From Doryteuthis pealeii (Eukaryota; Mollusca; Cephalopoda; Myopsida; Loliginidae), in contig CM042180.1 in assembly GCA_023376005.1 (NCBI GenBank), forward strand, positions 45,349,149 through 45,413,148: DNA of 64,000 nt, in the 5' to 3' direction. Under the pieces are notes generated by a model, which saw only the letters and a list, made by a program, of their open reading frames with translations, made no database searches and was not told the DNA's origin. The position numbers and the translations under genes were made by a program. Below are positions 9,894 through 21,109 of the stretch, piece after piece (position 1 is the first letter of the stretch; each line of letters opens with the position of its first letter).

Positions 9894-9896
<3 letters not shown>

Positions 9897-10220
9897 AGAT
9901 ATATTAAAGAATAAAAGATATAATGCATCAGTTTTTTATTAAAAAAATTTAATATTTTTTCAGGTCAGTTAACTTTGAACCACATATCTTTGAGAATCTG
10001 TGTTACACCTCAAAGATTTAAATGATAATAGCCTAGAATTTTTCAGTAGTTTAAATAAGAGACATTAATTTTTCTTTTCAGAGTGTCTGGATCAACGCAA
10101 TTTTTTTTTTACATAGGGATTTTAATGGGGTATCCAGCTCGCAATTCAACAATAATAGATCTGTGAGATGACCCTTATTATACCCCTTCTACCCAGGCGA
10201 TGCCAGGTAGTCGCTTCTAG
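9894..10220 (+). mobile_element. Helitron 3' terminus, second family
   Basis: Ends in a hairpin (TACCCAGGCGATGCCAGGTA) followed by CTAG at 10217-10220 and then T. The same terminus type recurs at 32955, 33253, 33556 and 33984. The upstream limit is not clear, and 9894-10130 holds nothing else recognisable. Confidence 0.55.
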
Positions 10221-10235
10221 TAATAGATATAGGAA

Positions 10236-10478
10236 TACTAGGCTGCCGAAGCACTGAGTCTTTCAAAGCCTCCATGCTTCCTGTAGTCCACCAACACTAT
10301 ACCTGATGCCACTCTCCACACACATATGCACACACACGCACACATACATGCATATTACTACTGTAAACTGTTCATGTTCCTGACACTAATACATTATTCT
10401 GTGTACTTGACATGAGACTTTGATGAGTTGTGGTGCACCTGAGCACTGTACAAAATAAATTTCATTATCATTATTATA
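10236..10478 (+). mobile_element. CR1/Jockey-like LINE, extreme 3' end
   Basis: Starts in the codons for the last residues of the LINE ORF2 (GCxxTESFKASMLPVV type), continues through the 3' UTR and ends at an AATAAA-like signal with a short (ATT)n tail. It matches 21706-22252. Confidence 0.75.
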
Positions 10479-10482
10479 TATA

Positions 10483-11111
10483 CTAGCAAATATATGCACC
10501 CTCTGGGTGCAAGTATTTAAGTTTTAATGTAATGAAATATTGTATTAAATTAGAAACGCTAATGAAACTAAATAAGAATGCAGATAAAAAGATTTGAAAC
10601 AGAGGAGGGTATAATCGAAAAATAGAACAACTGAAATTTACTCTTCCACCACTCTCGTCTTTCATTGTTATTTTTTCTAATTTAAGTATTTAGTTAAAAG
10701 AGGAAGTAAAGAATAAAATGACAGTTATTTTATCTTGTTAATGGATTTCATTTAAGATTCATTGAAGAGATTTTTGCTTATATTCATTAAAATAAAACCA
10801 AACAGTTAGAAACCAATAAAACTAAGCACATATTTATTAAAATTACATTTTTAATATCAATATGCAAATTAGACTTCCCATTCATACTGTAAACCGCTAT
10901 TTTGTTGTATATATAAATACAATTGCATGTTGTTAGTATGTAGATATGGATAACAGTATAAATAATGTAGAACAATTTTATTAATAATTGAGGTTAAAAT
11001 AAAGATAAATTTATGGTGAATGTGACTTAAATAACTAAGGGAATTGTGACTTGAGTAGTGATAGAGTTTCGGTTACAGACAGAAAAACTCACAATCTCCA
11101 TTATAATAAGA
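10483..11111 (-). mobile_element. Non-autonomous Helitron, complete
   Basis: On the minus strand it begins TCTTATTATAATGGAGATTG at 11111 and ends with a GCACCC hairpin and CTAG at 10483, between A and T. No Rep/helicase coding is present; it must have been mobilised in trans. Confidence 0.85.
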
Positions 11112-11176
11112 TATATATATACATATTATACTTATTCAAATGCTATTTTGCCCCCCCCCAAAAAAAAAATTTAAAT

Positions 11177-11226
<50 letters not shown>

Positions 11227-11342
11227 AGTATACTTATTTGAATGCTAATGCTATTTTATGAATGCATACCCTGCATAACGGTTATAATTGGAAATAGAAT
11301 TAGGGACTTGAATTCAAATCACTCTCTTCTTTCTAGTATATA
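11112..11342. repeat. (TA)n-rich gap
   Basis: Microsatellite (TA)n at 11184-11221, a C-rich and A-rich run near 11150-11170, and otherwise AT-rich sequence. No gene seen. Confidence 0.6.
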
Positions 11343-11631
11343 CAAGGGTGAGTCAAAAAGTAATGCAATTTTTTTTAGGATAGGTATAGTAACCAACACA
11401 TAAACATGTATCATACATCAAAATGAAGCTGGTCCTTTGCGGATCACATTCCTACTTCACCACATAGTCACAGTTTCTCCAACAAGAGCATGTATCCCTG
11501 TCCTGTAAAATTCTGTTGACTGTTCTTTGAGCCACTTCTTCACTACAAATTTCACTTCCTCATCACTGGAATAATTTGCCTCTCAAACCATTTTTCATTG
11601 GGCTGAAGAGATGATAATCTGAGGCAAACAT

Positions 11632-11790
11632 TATTCCAGTGATGAGGAAGTGAAATCTATAGTGAAGACATGGCTCAAAGAACAATCAACAGAATTTTAC
11701 GGGGCAGGGATATATGTTCTTATTTGAAGGGGAACTTTGCTATTGATAAAAATGGTGACTATGTGGAGAAGTGGGGATGTGATCCGCAGA
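11632..11790 (+). pseudogene. Mariner transposase C-terminal fragment
   Basis: Translates in frame from DEEVKSIVKTWLKEQ to LLIKMVTMW, the tail of a mariner transposase after the catalytic domain. The catalytic aspartates are absent. A mirror copy at 11380-11595 makes a hairpin of the region. Confidence 0.7.
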
Positions 11791-13383
11791 AGACCAGCTT
11801 CATTTTGATTATAGATGTTCCTGTATTGGTAATTATACCAGTCTTAAACAAAATGGCATTACTTTTTGATTCCCCTATGTGGAGAAGTAGGGATGTGATC
11901 CACAGAAGACCAGCTTTATTTTGATTATAGATGTTCCCGTATTGCTAATTATACCAGTCTTAAACAAAATGGCATTACTTTTTGATTCCCCTATGTGGAG
12001 AAGTAGGGATGTGATCCACAGAAGACCAGCTTTATTTTGATTATAGATGTTCCCGTATTGCTAATTATACCAGTCTTAAACAAAATGGCATTACTTTTGA
12101 TTCCCTATGTGGAGAAGTAGGGATGTGATCCACAGAAGACCAGCTTTATTTTGATTATAGATGTTCCCGTATTGCTAATTATACCAGTCTTAAACAAAAT
12201 GGCATTACTTTTTGATTCCCCTATGTGGAGAAGTAGGGATGTGATCCACAGAAGACCAGCTTATTTTGATTATAGATGTTCCCGTATTGCTAATTATACC
12301 AGTCTTAAACAAAATGGCATTACTTTTTGATTCCCCTATGTGGAGAAGTAGGGATGTGATCCACAGAAGACCAGCTTTATTTTGATTATAGATGTTCCCG
12401 TATTGCTAATTATACCAGTCTTAAACAAAATGGCATTACTTTTTGATTCCCCTATGTGGAGAAGTAGGGATGTGATCCACAGAAGACCAGCTTTATTTTG
12501 ATTATAGATGTTCCCGTATTGCTAATTATACCAGTCTTAAACAAAATGGCATTACTTTTTGATTCCCCTATGTGGAGAAGTAGGGATGTGATCCACAGAA
12601 GACCAGCTTTATTTTGATTATAGATGTTCCCGTATTGCTAATTATACCAGTCTTAAACAAAATGGCATTACTTTTTGATTCCCCTATGTGGAGAAGTAGG
12701 GATGTGATCCACAGAAGACCAGCTTTATTTTGATTATAGATGTTCCCGTATTGCTAATTATACCAGTCTTAAACAAAATGGCATTACTTTTTGATTCCCC
12801 TATGTGGAGAAGTAGGGATGTGATCCACAGAAGACCAGCTTTATTTTGATTATAGATGTTCCCGTATTGCTAATTATACAGTCTTAAACAAAATGGCATT
12901 ACTTTTTGATTCCCCTATGTGGAGAAGTAGGGATGTGATCCACAGAAGACCAGCTTTATTTTGATTATAGATGTTCCCGTATTGCTAATTATACCAGTCT
13001 TAAACAAAATGGCATTACTTTTTGAATCTCCTATGTGGAGAAGTAGGGATGTGATCCACAGAGGACCACCTTCATTTTGATTATAGATGTTCCTGTATTG
13101 GTAATTATACCACTCTTAAATAAAATGGCATTACTTTTTTATTCCCCTATGTGGAGAAGTAGGGATGTGATCCACAGAGGACCAGCTTCATTTTCATTAT
13201 AGATGTTCCTGTATTGGTATTTATACAAGTCTTAAACAAAATGGCATTACTTTTTGATTCCCCTATGTGGAGAAGTAGGGATGTGATCCACAGAGGACCA
13301 GCTTTATTTTCATTATAGATGTTCCTGTATTGGTAATTATACCTGTCCTAAACAAAATGACATTACTTTTTGACTCACCCTCG
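11766..13383. repeat. 116-bp satellite array 1, about 14 units
   Basis: GGAGAAGTAGGGATGTGATC recurs at 11766, 11881, 11997, 12111, 12227 and so on to 13269. Each unit ends in a mutated mariner TIR (TTTTTGATTCCCCTA). Central units share AAGACCAGCTTTA and CCCGTATTGCTA; the last three units have GAGGACC and CCTGTATTGG like array 2, so the centre is homogenised and the edge looks older. Confidence 0.95.
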
Positions 13384-13494
13384 TACATATATGTGTGTGT
13401 AAGTGTTTTTTCTTTTTTTTCTTTCTTCATTTTAAGTATGTTTCTGTGTATATATGTATATATCTTATGTGTGCATAAGAAGATTCAATGGATG
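13384..13494. repeat. Flank shared with satellite array 2, first part
   Basis: From TCGTACATATATGTGTG to GGATG this matches 26815-26920. The match resumes at 14306-14422 after the LTR insertion, so the arrays share a common 3' flank. Confidence 0.85.
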
Positions 13495-14305
13495 TGTAAG
13501 GGTTAATTAAATGGCAGTTGCCGATTATATTAAAAAGGGGGAGTAAGAATCCCCAAAATGCAGTAACGGAAAACAACAAACGCTGAATTCAAAGATCAAG
13601 CGCCAAAAAGGAAAAGCGGGAATTTGTCAGTAGTTCAGAGAATGACAAGACGAGTGGTCACGCAACAAATCAGCTCCAGTATCAGCAAAGAAAAACAAGA
13701 TAAAATATTAACTATTAATACCACTGTGGTGTTACTTTCGTATTTGCCTGGAGAGTTGTCTGCCCGTTTAGTTTGCTGGTTCCCGCTAGGGACCGTTTAT
13801 ATTTAAGCGGCTGTTTGAACGTCTCTTCCTCTTTTCTGGTTGCTCGACTCACGAGACACCACTCTGGTCTACCCCCTGCTTTGGCCCCCCTTACATTACT
13901 GTAAGTGATTTATACAGCATGGACTATTCCTAGTCTCATGTCTGTGCTTTTATGTTTTTCCATTCATGAATGTGTCATTATCTCTACTTTTGTATGTATG
14001 TTTATGTACACCTCTATGTATTATGTACCCTGTTAATCCATGTACTGTATACCTATTAAATGTTTTGTCCTTCAACCTTTATCGGAGTTTTATCTTCAAG
14101 TATATATCACTTTGAATCTTACACCACAATATAAAAGGAAGGACTATACCCGGTATGCTATTATACATGTCTGTAATTCTATTTTAATACAGATTGTTTA
14201 TTTTAATACGATTCCCTTGATTTCTTTCATTGTGTCGAGTTTTGTTTAAAAGTTAGTAAGTTGTGTAAACCTATATAAAATATATACTACACCCAGCTTG
14301 CTACA
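13495..14305. mobile_element. Solo LTR (811 bp) with empty site known from paralogue
   Basis: Begins TGTAAGGG and ends GCTACA (inverted TGTA/TACA ends), flanked by the 4-bp duplication GATG (13491-13494 and 14306-14309). The paralogous flank at 26813-27022 reads straight through this point with one GATG. A TTTATATTTAAG box near 13796 and a TATTAAA-like signal near 14054 could be the LTR promoter and polyadenylation signal. No internal retroelement genes are present. Confidence 0.8.
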
Positions 14306-14422
14306 GATGTGTGCATTTATGTGTCCCTGGTATTTGGTATGTGTGTGCACATACGTATTCAAGAATGTGTTCTGGCGTATATACACATTTGTATATGTAG
14401 ATATTTTCTAGTTAATTTGTTC
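14306..14422. repeat. Flank shared with satellite array 2, second part
   Basis: Matches 26917-27022, ending at GTAGATATTTTCTAG. Confidence 0.85.
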
Positions 14423-14649
14423 CCTCTGTTTAATCATTATTAGATTCTTTGATTGAGCTATGTTACAATCAGTGAAATCAAAAATCTTTTCACTGGTTGC
14501 AAAATCTATTTTTCTATTTTGGTGATTAATTCATCATATGCATATCATCTGCTTCAATGGAATGAAGAGAAAGAAAGAAGGAAAGAAAGAAATTAATAAC
14601 GATATAATATAATTCATCATTGTAGTAACGAGTCGAACTTACCTGACTC

Positions 14650-14711
14650 AAAACGTCCTAGATGCCTTCACTGGTTGCAACCAGTGAAGGCATCTAGAAC
14701 GCTTTGAGTAT
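14650..14711. repeat. Near-perfect hairpin, about 29-bp arms
   Basis: The arms meet at GGTTGCAACC; the left arm reads CTAGATGCCTTCACT and the right arm is its reverse. The sequence from 14423 to 14650 contains a purine tract shared with 16560-16640 but no gene. Confidence 0.8.
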
Positions 14712-14721
14712 ATATATTACT

Positions 14722-15222
14722 GGTAATTTATGAGGAAGTGCATCTCGGTCCCCTGCCTCCGAAATTGCTGCCTGGTGAATTTTAAAATAACAACCCCAAC
14801 TATCGGCGCCACAGCGGTGTTACTTGAAAGAAAACAACCAACTTAGGGTATTAAATGTATTTGAGGCGGGGGGGGGGCTTTTTTTGTCTTAATTCTTGTT
14901 TATTCATTTTTTTGACAAATTTCTATAAATAAACAAGAATTACGACAAATTACAATAATAAGAATTATGACAAAAAAAAAAAATAAGAATTACGACAAAA
15001 AAGGTTTAATGTTTTTTTTTTCGAATGGAAAAAATAAATAAACAAGAATTAAGACAAAAAAAGAGCCCCCCCCCTCAAATACATTTAACGCCCTAAGTTG
15101 TTGGTTGTTTTCTTTCAAGTAACACCGTTGTGGCACTGAAGGTTGGGGTCGTTATTTTAAAATTCACCGGGCAGCAATTTTGGAGGCAGGGGACCGGGAC
15201 GAAGTTCCTCATAAATTACCAT
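14722..15222. mobile_element. Foldback (MITE-like) element
   Basis: The arms, about 200 bp at 14722-14920 and 15030-15222, are reverse complements and include the blocks AGGAAGTGCATCTCGGTCCC and GTGTTACTTGAAAGAAAACA. The loop is AT-rich with repeated AAGAATTACGACAAA. No coding sequence. A G-run and a C-run (about 9) sit opposite each other in the arms. Confidence 0.8.
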
Positions 15223-15545
15223 TTTCTTTAACGATTTTTTTTCTTTTAAATTATCCCTTTTTTTCTATCTTTTATTTCTGTATATTTTTCTTTCCGTTTT
15301 TCTCTGCTAGTTTTATTATCTACTTAATTAACCTTATTTTTTAAAATTTAATTTTATCTTTTAAATTTTCTTTAACGATTTTTTCTTTGTTTTATTTTTT
15401 TTTAAAATTATCCCTTTTTTTTTGTATTTTCATTTCTGTATATTTTTCTTTCCATTTTTCTCTGTTAGTTTTATTATCTACTTAACTAACCTTATTTTAT
15501 TTTCATTTTTTCTTTAACAATTGTTTTTTTGTTTGTTTTATTTTA
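15223..15545. repeat. Two-copy tandem duplication, about 150-bp T-rich unit
   Basis: The block from TTTCTTTAACGATTTTTTC through TTATTATCTACTTAA occurs at 15230 and again at about 15368. Confidence 0.75.
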
Positions 15546-15939
15546 TAAAATTTCTTATTAGTAATAATACTAATTCAAGAAATGGGAGAGAAAAATGAGT
15601 GAAAGAAAAATGAGAAGAAAAAAAAAAAACAGAAAAGAAAAAGGAAAAATGAAGAGTAAAAGAATAAGAGAATAAGAGAATAAGAATAAAAGAATAAGGA
15701 ATTGAATAAAATATGAAAACTTGTGGTTAGAAATTGTAATCTTTTTTTTTGTTTTAAGTAACAAAGAGAAATCATAGAATAATGGAGCGGAAGGGAGGGA
15801 GTATGACTGAAGGAAAATTGAAACACATTCATGATGAGAAATGCCATTTAGATAGATAGATAGATAGATAGATAGATTTTGATGAAAGGACCCTTTAATG
15901 AAATTATGCTGTGTAGGATATGCTTCACTACCCTTCTAT

Positions 15940-15982
<43 letters not shown>

Positions 15983-16130
15983 TGCCTGACCTGCGAAACT
16001 GTCCCTGGCGAGGAAAGGAATGTGGTTGGGGGGAAGAAGGAATGTGGTATGCCATTATGCCCAGTAAGAAGTGTCAAGAAATTGGAGGGGGGCAGAATGG
16101 ACTTTTTATAGAGGTTGCGAGGCATTATGG
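15546..16130. repeat. Low-complexity stretch with purine, GATA and GA runs
   Basis: Purine-rich 15582-15700, (GATA)n 15850-15877, (GA)n 15943-15980. Open frames here come from the repeats. No gene seen. Confidence 0.75.
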
Positions 16131-16393
16131 GCCGGGTTAGCTCAGTCGGTAGAGCGTTCGGCTAGAAACCACAAGGTTCCTAGTTCGATACCGGTCCTCA
16201 CCAACTCAGCATATGAGTAGCACAGGGATCTGTGCGGTAAAGTAAGGAGCTGATGGTAGGTGTGGCACTCCACCTCAGATGCTAAAAACAATCTCCTTGG
16301 TCTAGCGCTATTGAAAAAGGGATAGACTCCCTCGCTGGTTGGCTGATACCGACTTTAGGCCGCCCTGTCGACTTTACTTACTTACTTACTTAC
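16131..16393 (+). mobile_element. tRNA-derived SINE (family 1)
   Basis: The head has a pol III A-box-like TTAGCTCAGTCGGTAGAG and B-box-like GGTTCCTAGTTCGATACC. The body contains AGTAGCACAGGGATCTGTGC and GGTGTGGCACTCCACCTC. The tail is (CTTA)n. The tRNA cloverleaf is too degenerate to name the amino acid, so it is not a tRNA gene. Confidence 0.88.
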
Positions 16394-16624
16394 CCATAGT
16401 GCATTGCAACTTTTATTTGACTATAAAAGCGACCTATTTTGGCCTGAACGACACACTGCATTTTTGTTCTTCAGTAACAGTGTCGAGAGAGCAGAAGAGG
16501 AAGTAAAAGAAGAGGAAAAAGAAGAAGAGGAAGAAAAAAAAAAAAGAGAAGAGAAAGAGAAAGCCATTTTTCAATCATATGCAATCGCAATGGAAGAGAG
16601 AAAGAAATAAAGAAGGAAAGAAAG
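16394..16624. other. Purine-rich gap, no gene seen
   Basis: Contains a GAAGAGGAA-type purine run that opens a Lys/Glu frame by composition, and a block shared with 14540-14600. Confidence 0.55.
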
Positions 16625-17375
16625 AAATTAATAATGATATATAATAATGAAATTTATTGTGTACAGTGCTCAGGTGCACCACAACCCATCAAAGTCTCAT
16701 GTCTAGTACATATAATAATGTATTAGTGTCAGAACATGAACATGAAGTAATATGCATGTATGTGTGCGCGTGTGTGCATATGTGTGTGGAGAGGGGTATC
16801 AGGTATAGTGTCGCCGGACTACAGGAAGCATGGAGGCTTTGAAAGATTCAGTGTTTCGGCAGCCTACAACAGACTTGGGCAGCTTATTCCATGCCTCCGC
16901 AATTCTGAGCGTGAAGAAATGTTTCCGAAAGTCACGTGAGCAGTGCTGTTTTCTGACTTTGTAGGCATGCCCACGTGTGTTAGAAAGATGGAGATCAAAA
17001 AGGTGCTCAAGAGTTGCTGTTGTTAAGATGATTAATGACCTTTTGAGCATTTACCAGGTCAGTTGCCAGACGCCGAAGTTTCAACGAATCCATTCCCAGG
17101 GCAGCGAGACGTTCAGAGTATGACAGATGCCTAATGGAGGGTATTCGTTTGGGTGCACGTCTCTGTACAGTTTCTAGGAGGTTAATATTCTGAGCAAGAT
17201 AGGGGTTCCAGACCGGTGATGCAAATTCCAAGTGTGGCCACACCATAGCTTTGTACAGCTTTAAAAATAGACAAATGTCTTGCTGAGTGACGCCAGGACA
17301 CCCTCGGCCTTCTTGACAATTTTAGAGATGTGTTTCGTCCAATGTAAATCACTGCTTAAATTAAGTGATCGATGG
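16625..17375 (-). pseudogene. CR1/Jockey-like LINE, 3' end of ORF2 and UTR
   Basis: On the minus strand it reads, with frameshifts, DLHWTKHISKIVKKAEGVL, then YKAMVWPHLEFASPVWNP, LLETVQRRAPKRIPSIRHLS, and a last block with AWNKLPKSVVGCRNTESF. This order (thumb and C-terminal region after the RT) is typical of CR1/Jockey-clade ORF2. A stop, the 3' UTR and an AATAAA-like signal with a short tail follow down to 16625. Catalytic RT motifs are not included, so it is a 5'-truncated dead copy. Confidence 0.82.
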
Positions 17376-17566
17376 GTTTAAAATGTTTCATTGTGAGTCA
17401 AGTATATCTTTAAGAATTTGATTGAAAGTGTTTGTAGCCGCATCCTGGTGTTTCTTCTGGTAGAAATTCAACAGAACTCGACTGATGCAAAATAACAATA
17501 TTTTTTATTGCACCTCCTTTACAATGTGAAAAAAAACTGTGCTTTTTACCAGTTCAGGGAACTACT
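17376..17566. other. Short gap, nothing recognised
   Basis: AT-rich, no repeat family or frame recognised. Confidence 0.5.
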
Positions 17567-17812
17567 AACACAAAATTCAGTTATTTCCTATAACTCCAAC
17601 ATAAACAAAGGAGAACCACTCTTGACTGATAAATTATTTATTTATTTATTGATCTACTAGGAAAAAAGAAGACGGCATTAGGGTTAGTGTTAGGGTTTAG
17701 GGTTAGGGTTAGGGTTTAGGGTTAGTTTAATGGGAAAATAAATAAATAATTTATCAGTCAAGAGTGGTTCCCCTTTGTTTATGTTGGCGTTATAGGAAAT
17801 AACCCAAATTCT
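17567..17812. mobile_element. Foldback element with TTAGGG repeats in the loop
   Basis: Arms about 17573-17660 and 17740-17808 are reverse complements (AACCACTCTTGACTGATAAA and its mirror). The loop holds about eight TTAGGG or TTTAGGG units at 17677-17727. A second, partial copy is at 19046-19190. Confidence 0.8.
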
Positions 17813-18282
17813 TCTAGGACGATTTTCATCTAAAAAATTTTTTACTGCTTCTAATCTGGACGGAAGTCAAGTTGCATCATGGGAAATTTAATAATACTCA
17901 AATTATGGGTGTCAACATAGTTATTTTGCATAATTATTTCCATTTGATAAATTTGCGAAGCAGTCTAAAAAGGTGAAGTGAACATGTCTAACTCAAGAGA
18001 CCGCAACAGTGTTACTTTCTTTGTTGTTCTCTCGCCACAAGAATTCACAAAGATATGAATCTTGTGGTGAGCCGGAAGTTGACACTTTGAAAGCAGAAAT
18101 GGAATGACGAAAATAAACGCTTTGAGCATGAGGATCGGCACAGGTAAAGCGAGAAAAATAGAAATATTAATATTGACAATTTTCAACCAATCAGAGGCGT
18201 TCACGCCTATAAAGAAATTTTTCAAAATGGCCGATTTGGAGCCTAGGTATTTGCTATAAATAAAAGGCTTTTCGAAGAAAAG
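17813..18282. other. Unassigned sequence, no gene seen
   Basis: Contains CATCATGGGAAATTTAATA and an AATCAGAGGCGTTCACGCC hairpin-like stretch near 18190. No coherent protein or repeat family was recognised. Confidence 0.5.
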
Positions 18283-18345
18283 GGTCTAGACTCCCTCGCT
18301 GGCCGGCTGATACCGACAATAGTCTACTCCGTCAATTTTATGTAC
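18283..18345 (+). mobile_element. SINE family 1, 3' fragment
   Basis: Matches the block TAGACTCCCTCGCTGG to CTGATACCGAC of the complete copies; head absent. Confidence 0.65.
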
Positions 18346-19045
18346 TAAGATAGGCACTGCCAAAATCTTGACTAGTTTTCATTTTTAAAACGAATTAAAA
18401 TTGATTAAATCGATTATTTAAGGTGAAAATTTTTTGTCTAAGTCGAAAAGTAGTAACATAATGAGCATCACTAAAAATAAACAAAATAATATTACACATG
18501 TAATTTATTTTTAATACATTTAAAACTTTTTTTTATTAACAAAATGTCGGAATTGACAAGGGAGGCTACTCTGCATTACGTAAAGATTAAGTTTTTTTTC
18601 TTCTTTTTTTGGTGTAGTTTTTAAATTTTCACTTAGATGTTAAATGTTTCGATTATTTTCTATAGAATAAAATACACCGACTCACTAACGAGAATTTGAA
18701 TTGAACCTGATGACATTAATAGAAAATTGTAATTAGGAGACAATAGTAATGTTGACAAAATTTTGTGGATCGTTTTGTAAATGGCGATAGAAGTTACCTC
18801 CCTTCGTATTGCCTGAAAATCTTTTGAATTTGTCTCTTAAAAATTGTGTTTGTTTTTTTAATTTACTGAGCAGTGGTTGTTTGTGTCTACCAGTCTCTGG
18901 TTGACGATCCGACTTGTTATTACTCTGCTTTGTTTTTTTAACTCGTATGTCAGTTTTGCATATAAATGGTTGCTGAAATAGCTTATTGTACAACATGAGG
19001 ACACGAAAGATTTCTTCTTTTTTTTTAAGATTCCCTGCAACTTAA
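18346..19045. other. AT-rich sequence, no gene seen
   Basis: Short frames on both strands have no recognisable motif. Confidence 0.5.
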
Positions 19046-19190
19046 AGGTTATTTCCTATAAGTCTAACATGATCAAAGGGAACCACTCTTGACTGATAAA
19101 TTACTTATCTATTTATTGATCTACTAGAAAAAAAAAGAAGACGAGGTTAGGGTTTAGGGTTAGTGTTTAAGATTAGTTTAACCCTAACCC
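19046..19190. mobile_element. Second TTAGGG foldback, one arm
   Basis: Repeats the left arm of 17567-17812 (AACCACTCTTGACTGATAAA, TTGATCTACTAG) and then has TTAGGG and TTTAGGG units followed by the reverse strand CCCTAACCC. The right arm is lost. Confidence 0.75.
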
Positions 19191-20344
19191 TATTTTATTA
19201 AGCTTATTTTATCCTTATTAAACACACTTTTGTTATGTGTTGTTGAATCACATTTTATTTATAGAATTTATATTATAATTGAAGATAAACGAATAAGGGG
19301 AAGTACTCTATTGACATTTCACAGTTAAGTGACACAAGAAATTATGACAATCAGACACCACGCTGCTTTATTCACTAAATTCAAGCATTTTAACATTGTT
19401 ATACTAACAAAAATCTTGCAATATGCTATTTTTGCTGTATTTAACATATAACAATTAAATCTTTTAATATAGATATAAAAACTTTAACTTGTTTTTTATT
19501 TCATTGTATCTTTATTTATTGAGAATCCTGGGGTATGGGGGGTTATCGTCCTTTGTCTGTGAGCCTCTGTTTCAAACCAACCAATCACGAACCAGCATAC
19601 TTTGGTGGCAGAGCCAAATAGGCAGACTCGTGCGCTCTTCTGATCCAGCTTTCAAAGGGAACAGACCTAAATAAGGGTCGCTCCTCTTCCTCAACAACCA
19701 GAATCAGAGTCGGACATCAAACAGAAAGTCTATCATATCCGAACCATCAGAAGGCCATAGCAAGGGCTCCGATAATACCCTATCTCAGGACTCAGATAAG
19801 TTTATTACAAATTATATTTGTGCAAATGAACTAAAGTTTGCAACCTTTATTGTTATTCTGTAATAAACGTCTTTTATTCATAATTCTAGTTATTTGGTTA
19901 TTTCTTTAACTCTCAACCTGTCTGCCACACTCGTGGTTAATTCCATACTTCAAACCTTGGAGTACTGTCATTTCGTGTCTTATTTATATATCTATATTCT
20001 CCATTATAACATTTGCTTATTGTTTTCCTGAATAAATGATTACAAAAGATAAACAGAAGAATTCACCATATGATTCCTAGTATTTTAGGGCAAATACATA
20101 TTTTCTTAACTATATTCAATTTAAGAAACAATTTCCAAATGTTTTTTTTTGTTTGTTTTTTTAAATTTGTGTCGATTACATCAATAAATTTTTTCATACA
20201 TTAAAGTTTTGTTTCCTGGTTTTTAGATATCACCAAAAGTTTTGTTCACTGACACAGCTCATTGGTTCATTGCAAAGAGAGAGAGTGAGTGAGAACTTAG
20301 GCAAACCACTTCCCCATGACTACCTTATATATTTGTAGCAAATA
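19191..20344. other. Possible LTR-like segment in AT-rich sequence
   Basis: A less AT-rich block at 19530-19910 has TAAATAAGGG, followed later by AATAAACG, which could be LTR promoter and polyadenylation signals. No flanking duplication or inverted TG/CA ends were found. The rest is AT-rich with no gene. Confidence 0.3.
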
Positions 20345-21090
20345 TTTTGTCTCCCTTTGACAGGATCCTAGAATATCCTATCTTTATCAGAAGTGCAAAA
20401 ATATTCATAAACTTAGTTGTTGCACAAGTATTAGTGTTATATAGGATGTTTTCACATTACCAAATCGATATAATGTTGTATACCCTTTTCTTACTTCTTA
20501 CTTCTAGTCGTCTTTTCTTCTGGTCGGCTTTGCTATTCTGATCATCTATCTTGGTCTGGTCTAGCGTCTGGTGTTGACTTGGGGATTCCGGTCTGGTCTT
20601 CCATTGGGGATTTCTCTTTATCAGAATCCCTGTGTCATTGTTAGTTTTTAGGTAATAAACACAAGACTTCGATTACGTTGATGTTACTTTATTTCCAAAT
20701 CCCCAACCCAGACACCTGTGCAGTTGAGGGACCGCGTGTATAACACGACTTACCCCTTCGAGCTCGCTGCTACCTTCTAACTGACTTAAACTCACTATGC
20801 TTCTAAACCGGAAGACAGGGTCTTCTATGCCTTCCGGTTCTCACGATTTATCCCTGGAAGACAAGGCGAGGGTGAGGTCAAGTGCTGTCACTCACTCTCA
20901 AGGCTATCAGCTGCACTAATTGCCATTATGTTTCTACACTAAATATTAGGCATCTAATAATTATGTAACATTAGGCACCCAGTGAGAATCAAACTCATTA
21001 GTAATTTTAAGATAAATAAAATTACATAGTAAGAATTAACAATTATTATTATTACAGATAATTTTTAGACCGGGTAATGCTGGGCAACCT
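20345..21090. repeat. Dispersed repeats shared with 21490-21575 and 55068-55183
   Basis: The block ATTCTATCTTTATCAGAA and AGGCACCCAGTGAGAAT recurs near 21495-21570. The block GAGGTCAAG(T/C)GCTGTCACTC through AATTATGTAACA at 20868-20972 recurs at 55068-55183. It may be LTR-derived, but no complete structure is visible. Confidence 0.5.
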
Positions 21091-21109
21091 TGCTGGTAGA
21101 AAAAAAAAC

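Larger units (their letters stand above)
11343..13383. mobile_element. Mariner-derived inverted element with expanded right end
   Basis: TA-flanked inverted ends of the type AGGGTGAGTCAAAAAGTAAT lie at 11346 onward and, reversed, up to 13383. The left 450 bp is a foldback of the mariner transposase C-terminal region: reversed at about 11380-11595, forward at about 11632-11790, with codons matching DEEVKSIVKTWLKEQS. The right end is then repeated as a satellite. This is the product of inverted duplication of a mariner 3' end followed by tandem amplification. Confidence 0.8.

Noticed and set aside
11766..13383. Regular repeats considered as a CRISPR array
   Set aside because: Whole 116-bp units are tandem without unique spacers and derive from a mariner end, in a eukaryotic genome.
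16131..16203. Possible functional tRNA gene
   Set aside because: A and B boxes are present, but the acceptor and anticodon stems do not pair properly, and the same head recurs with a conserved non-tRNA body, so it is a SINE.
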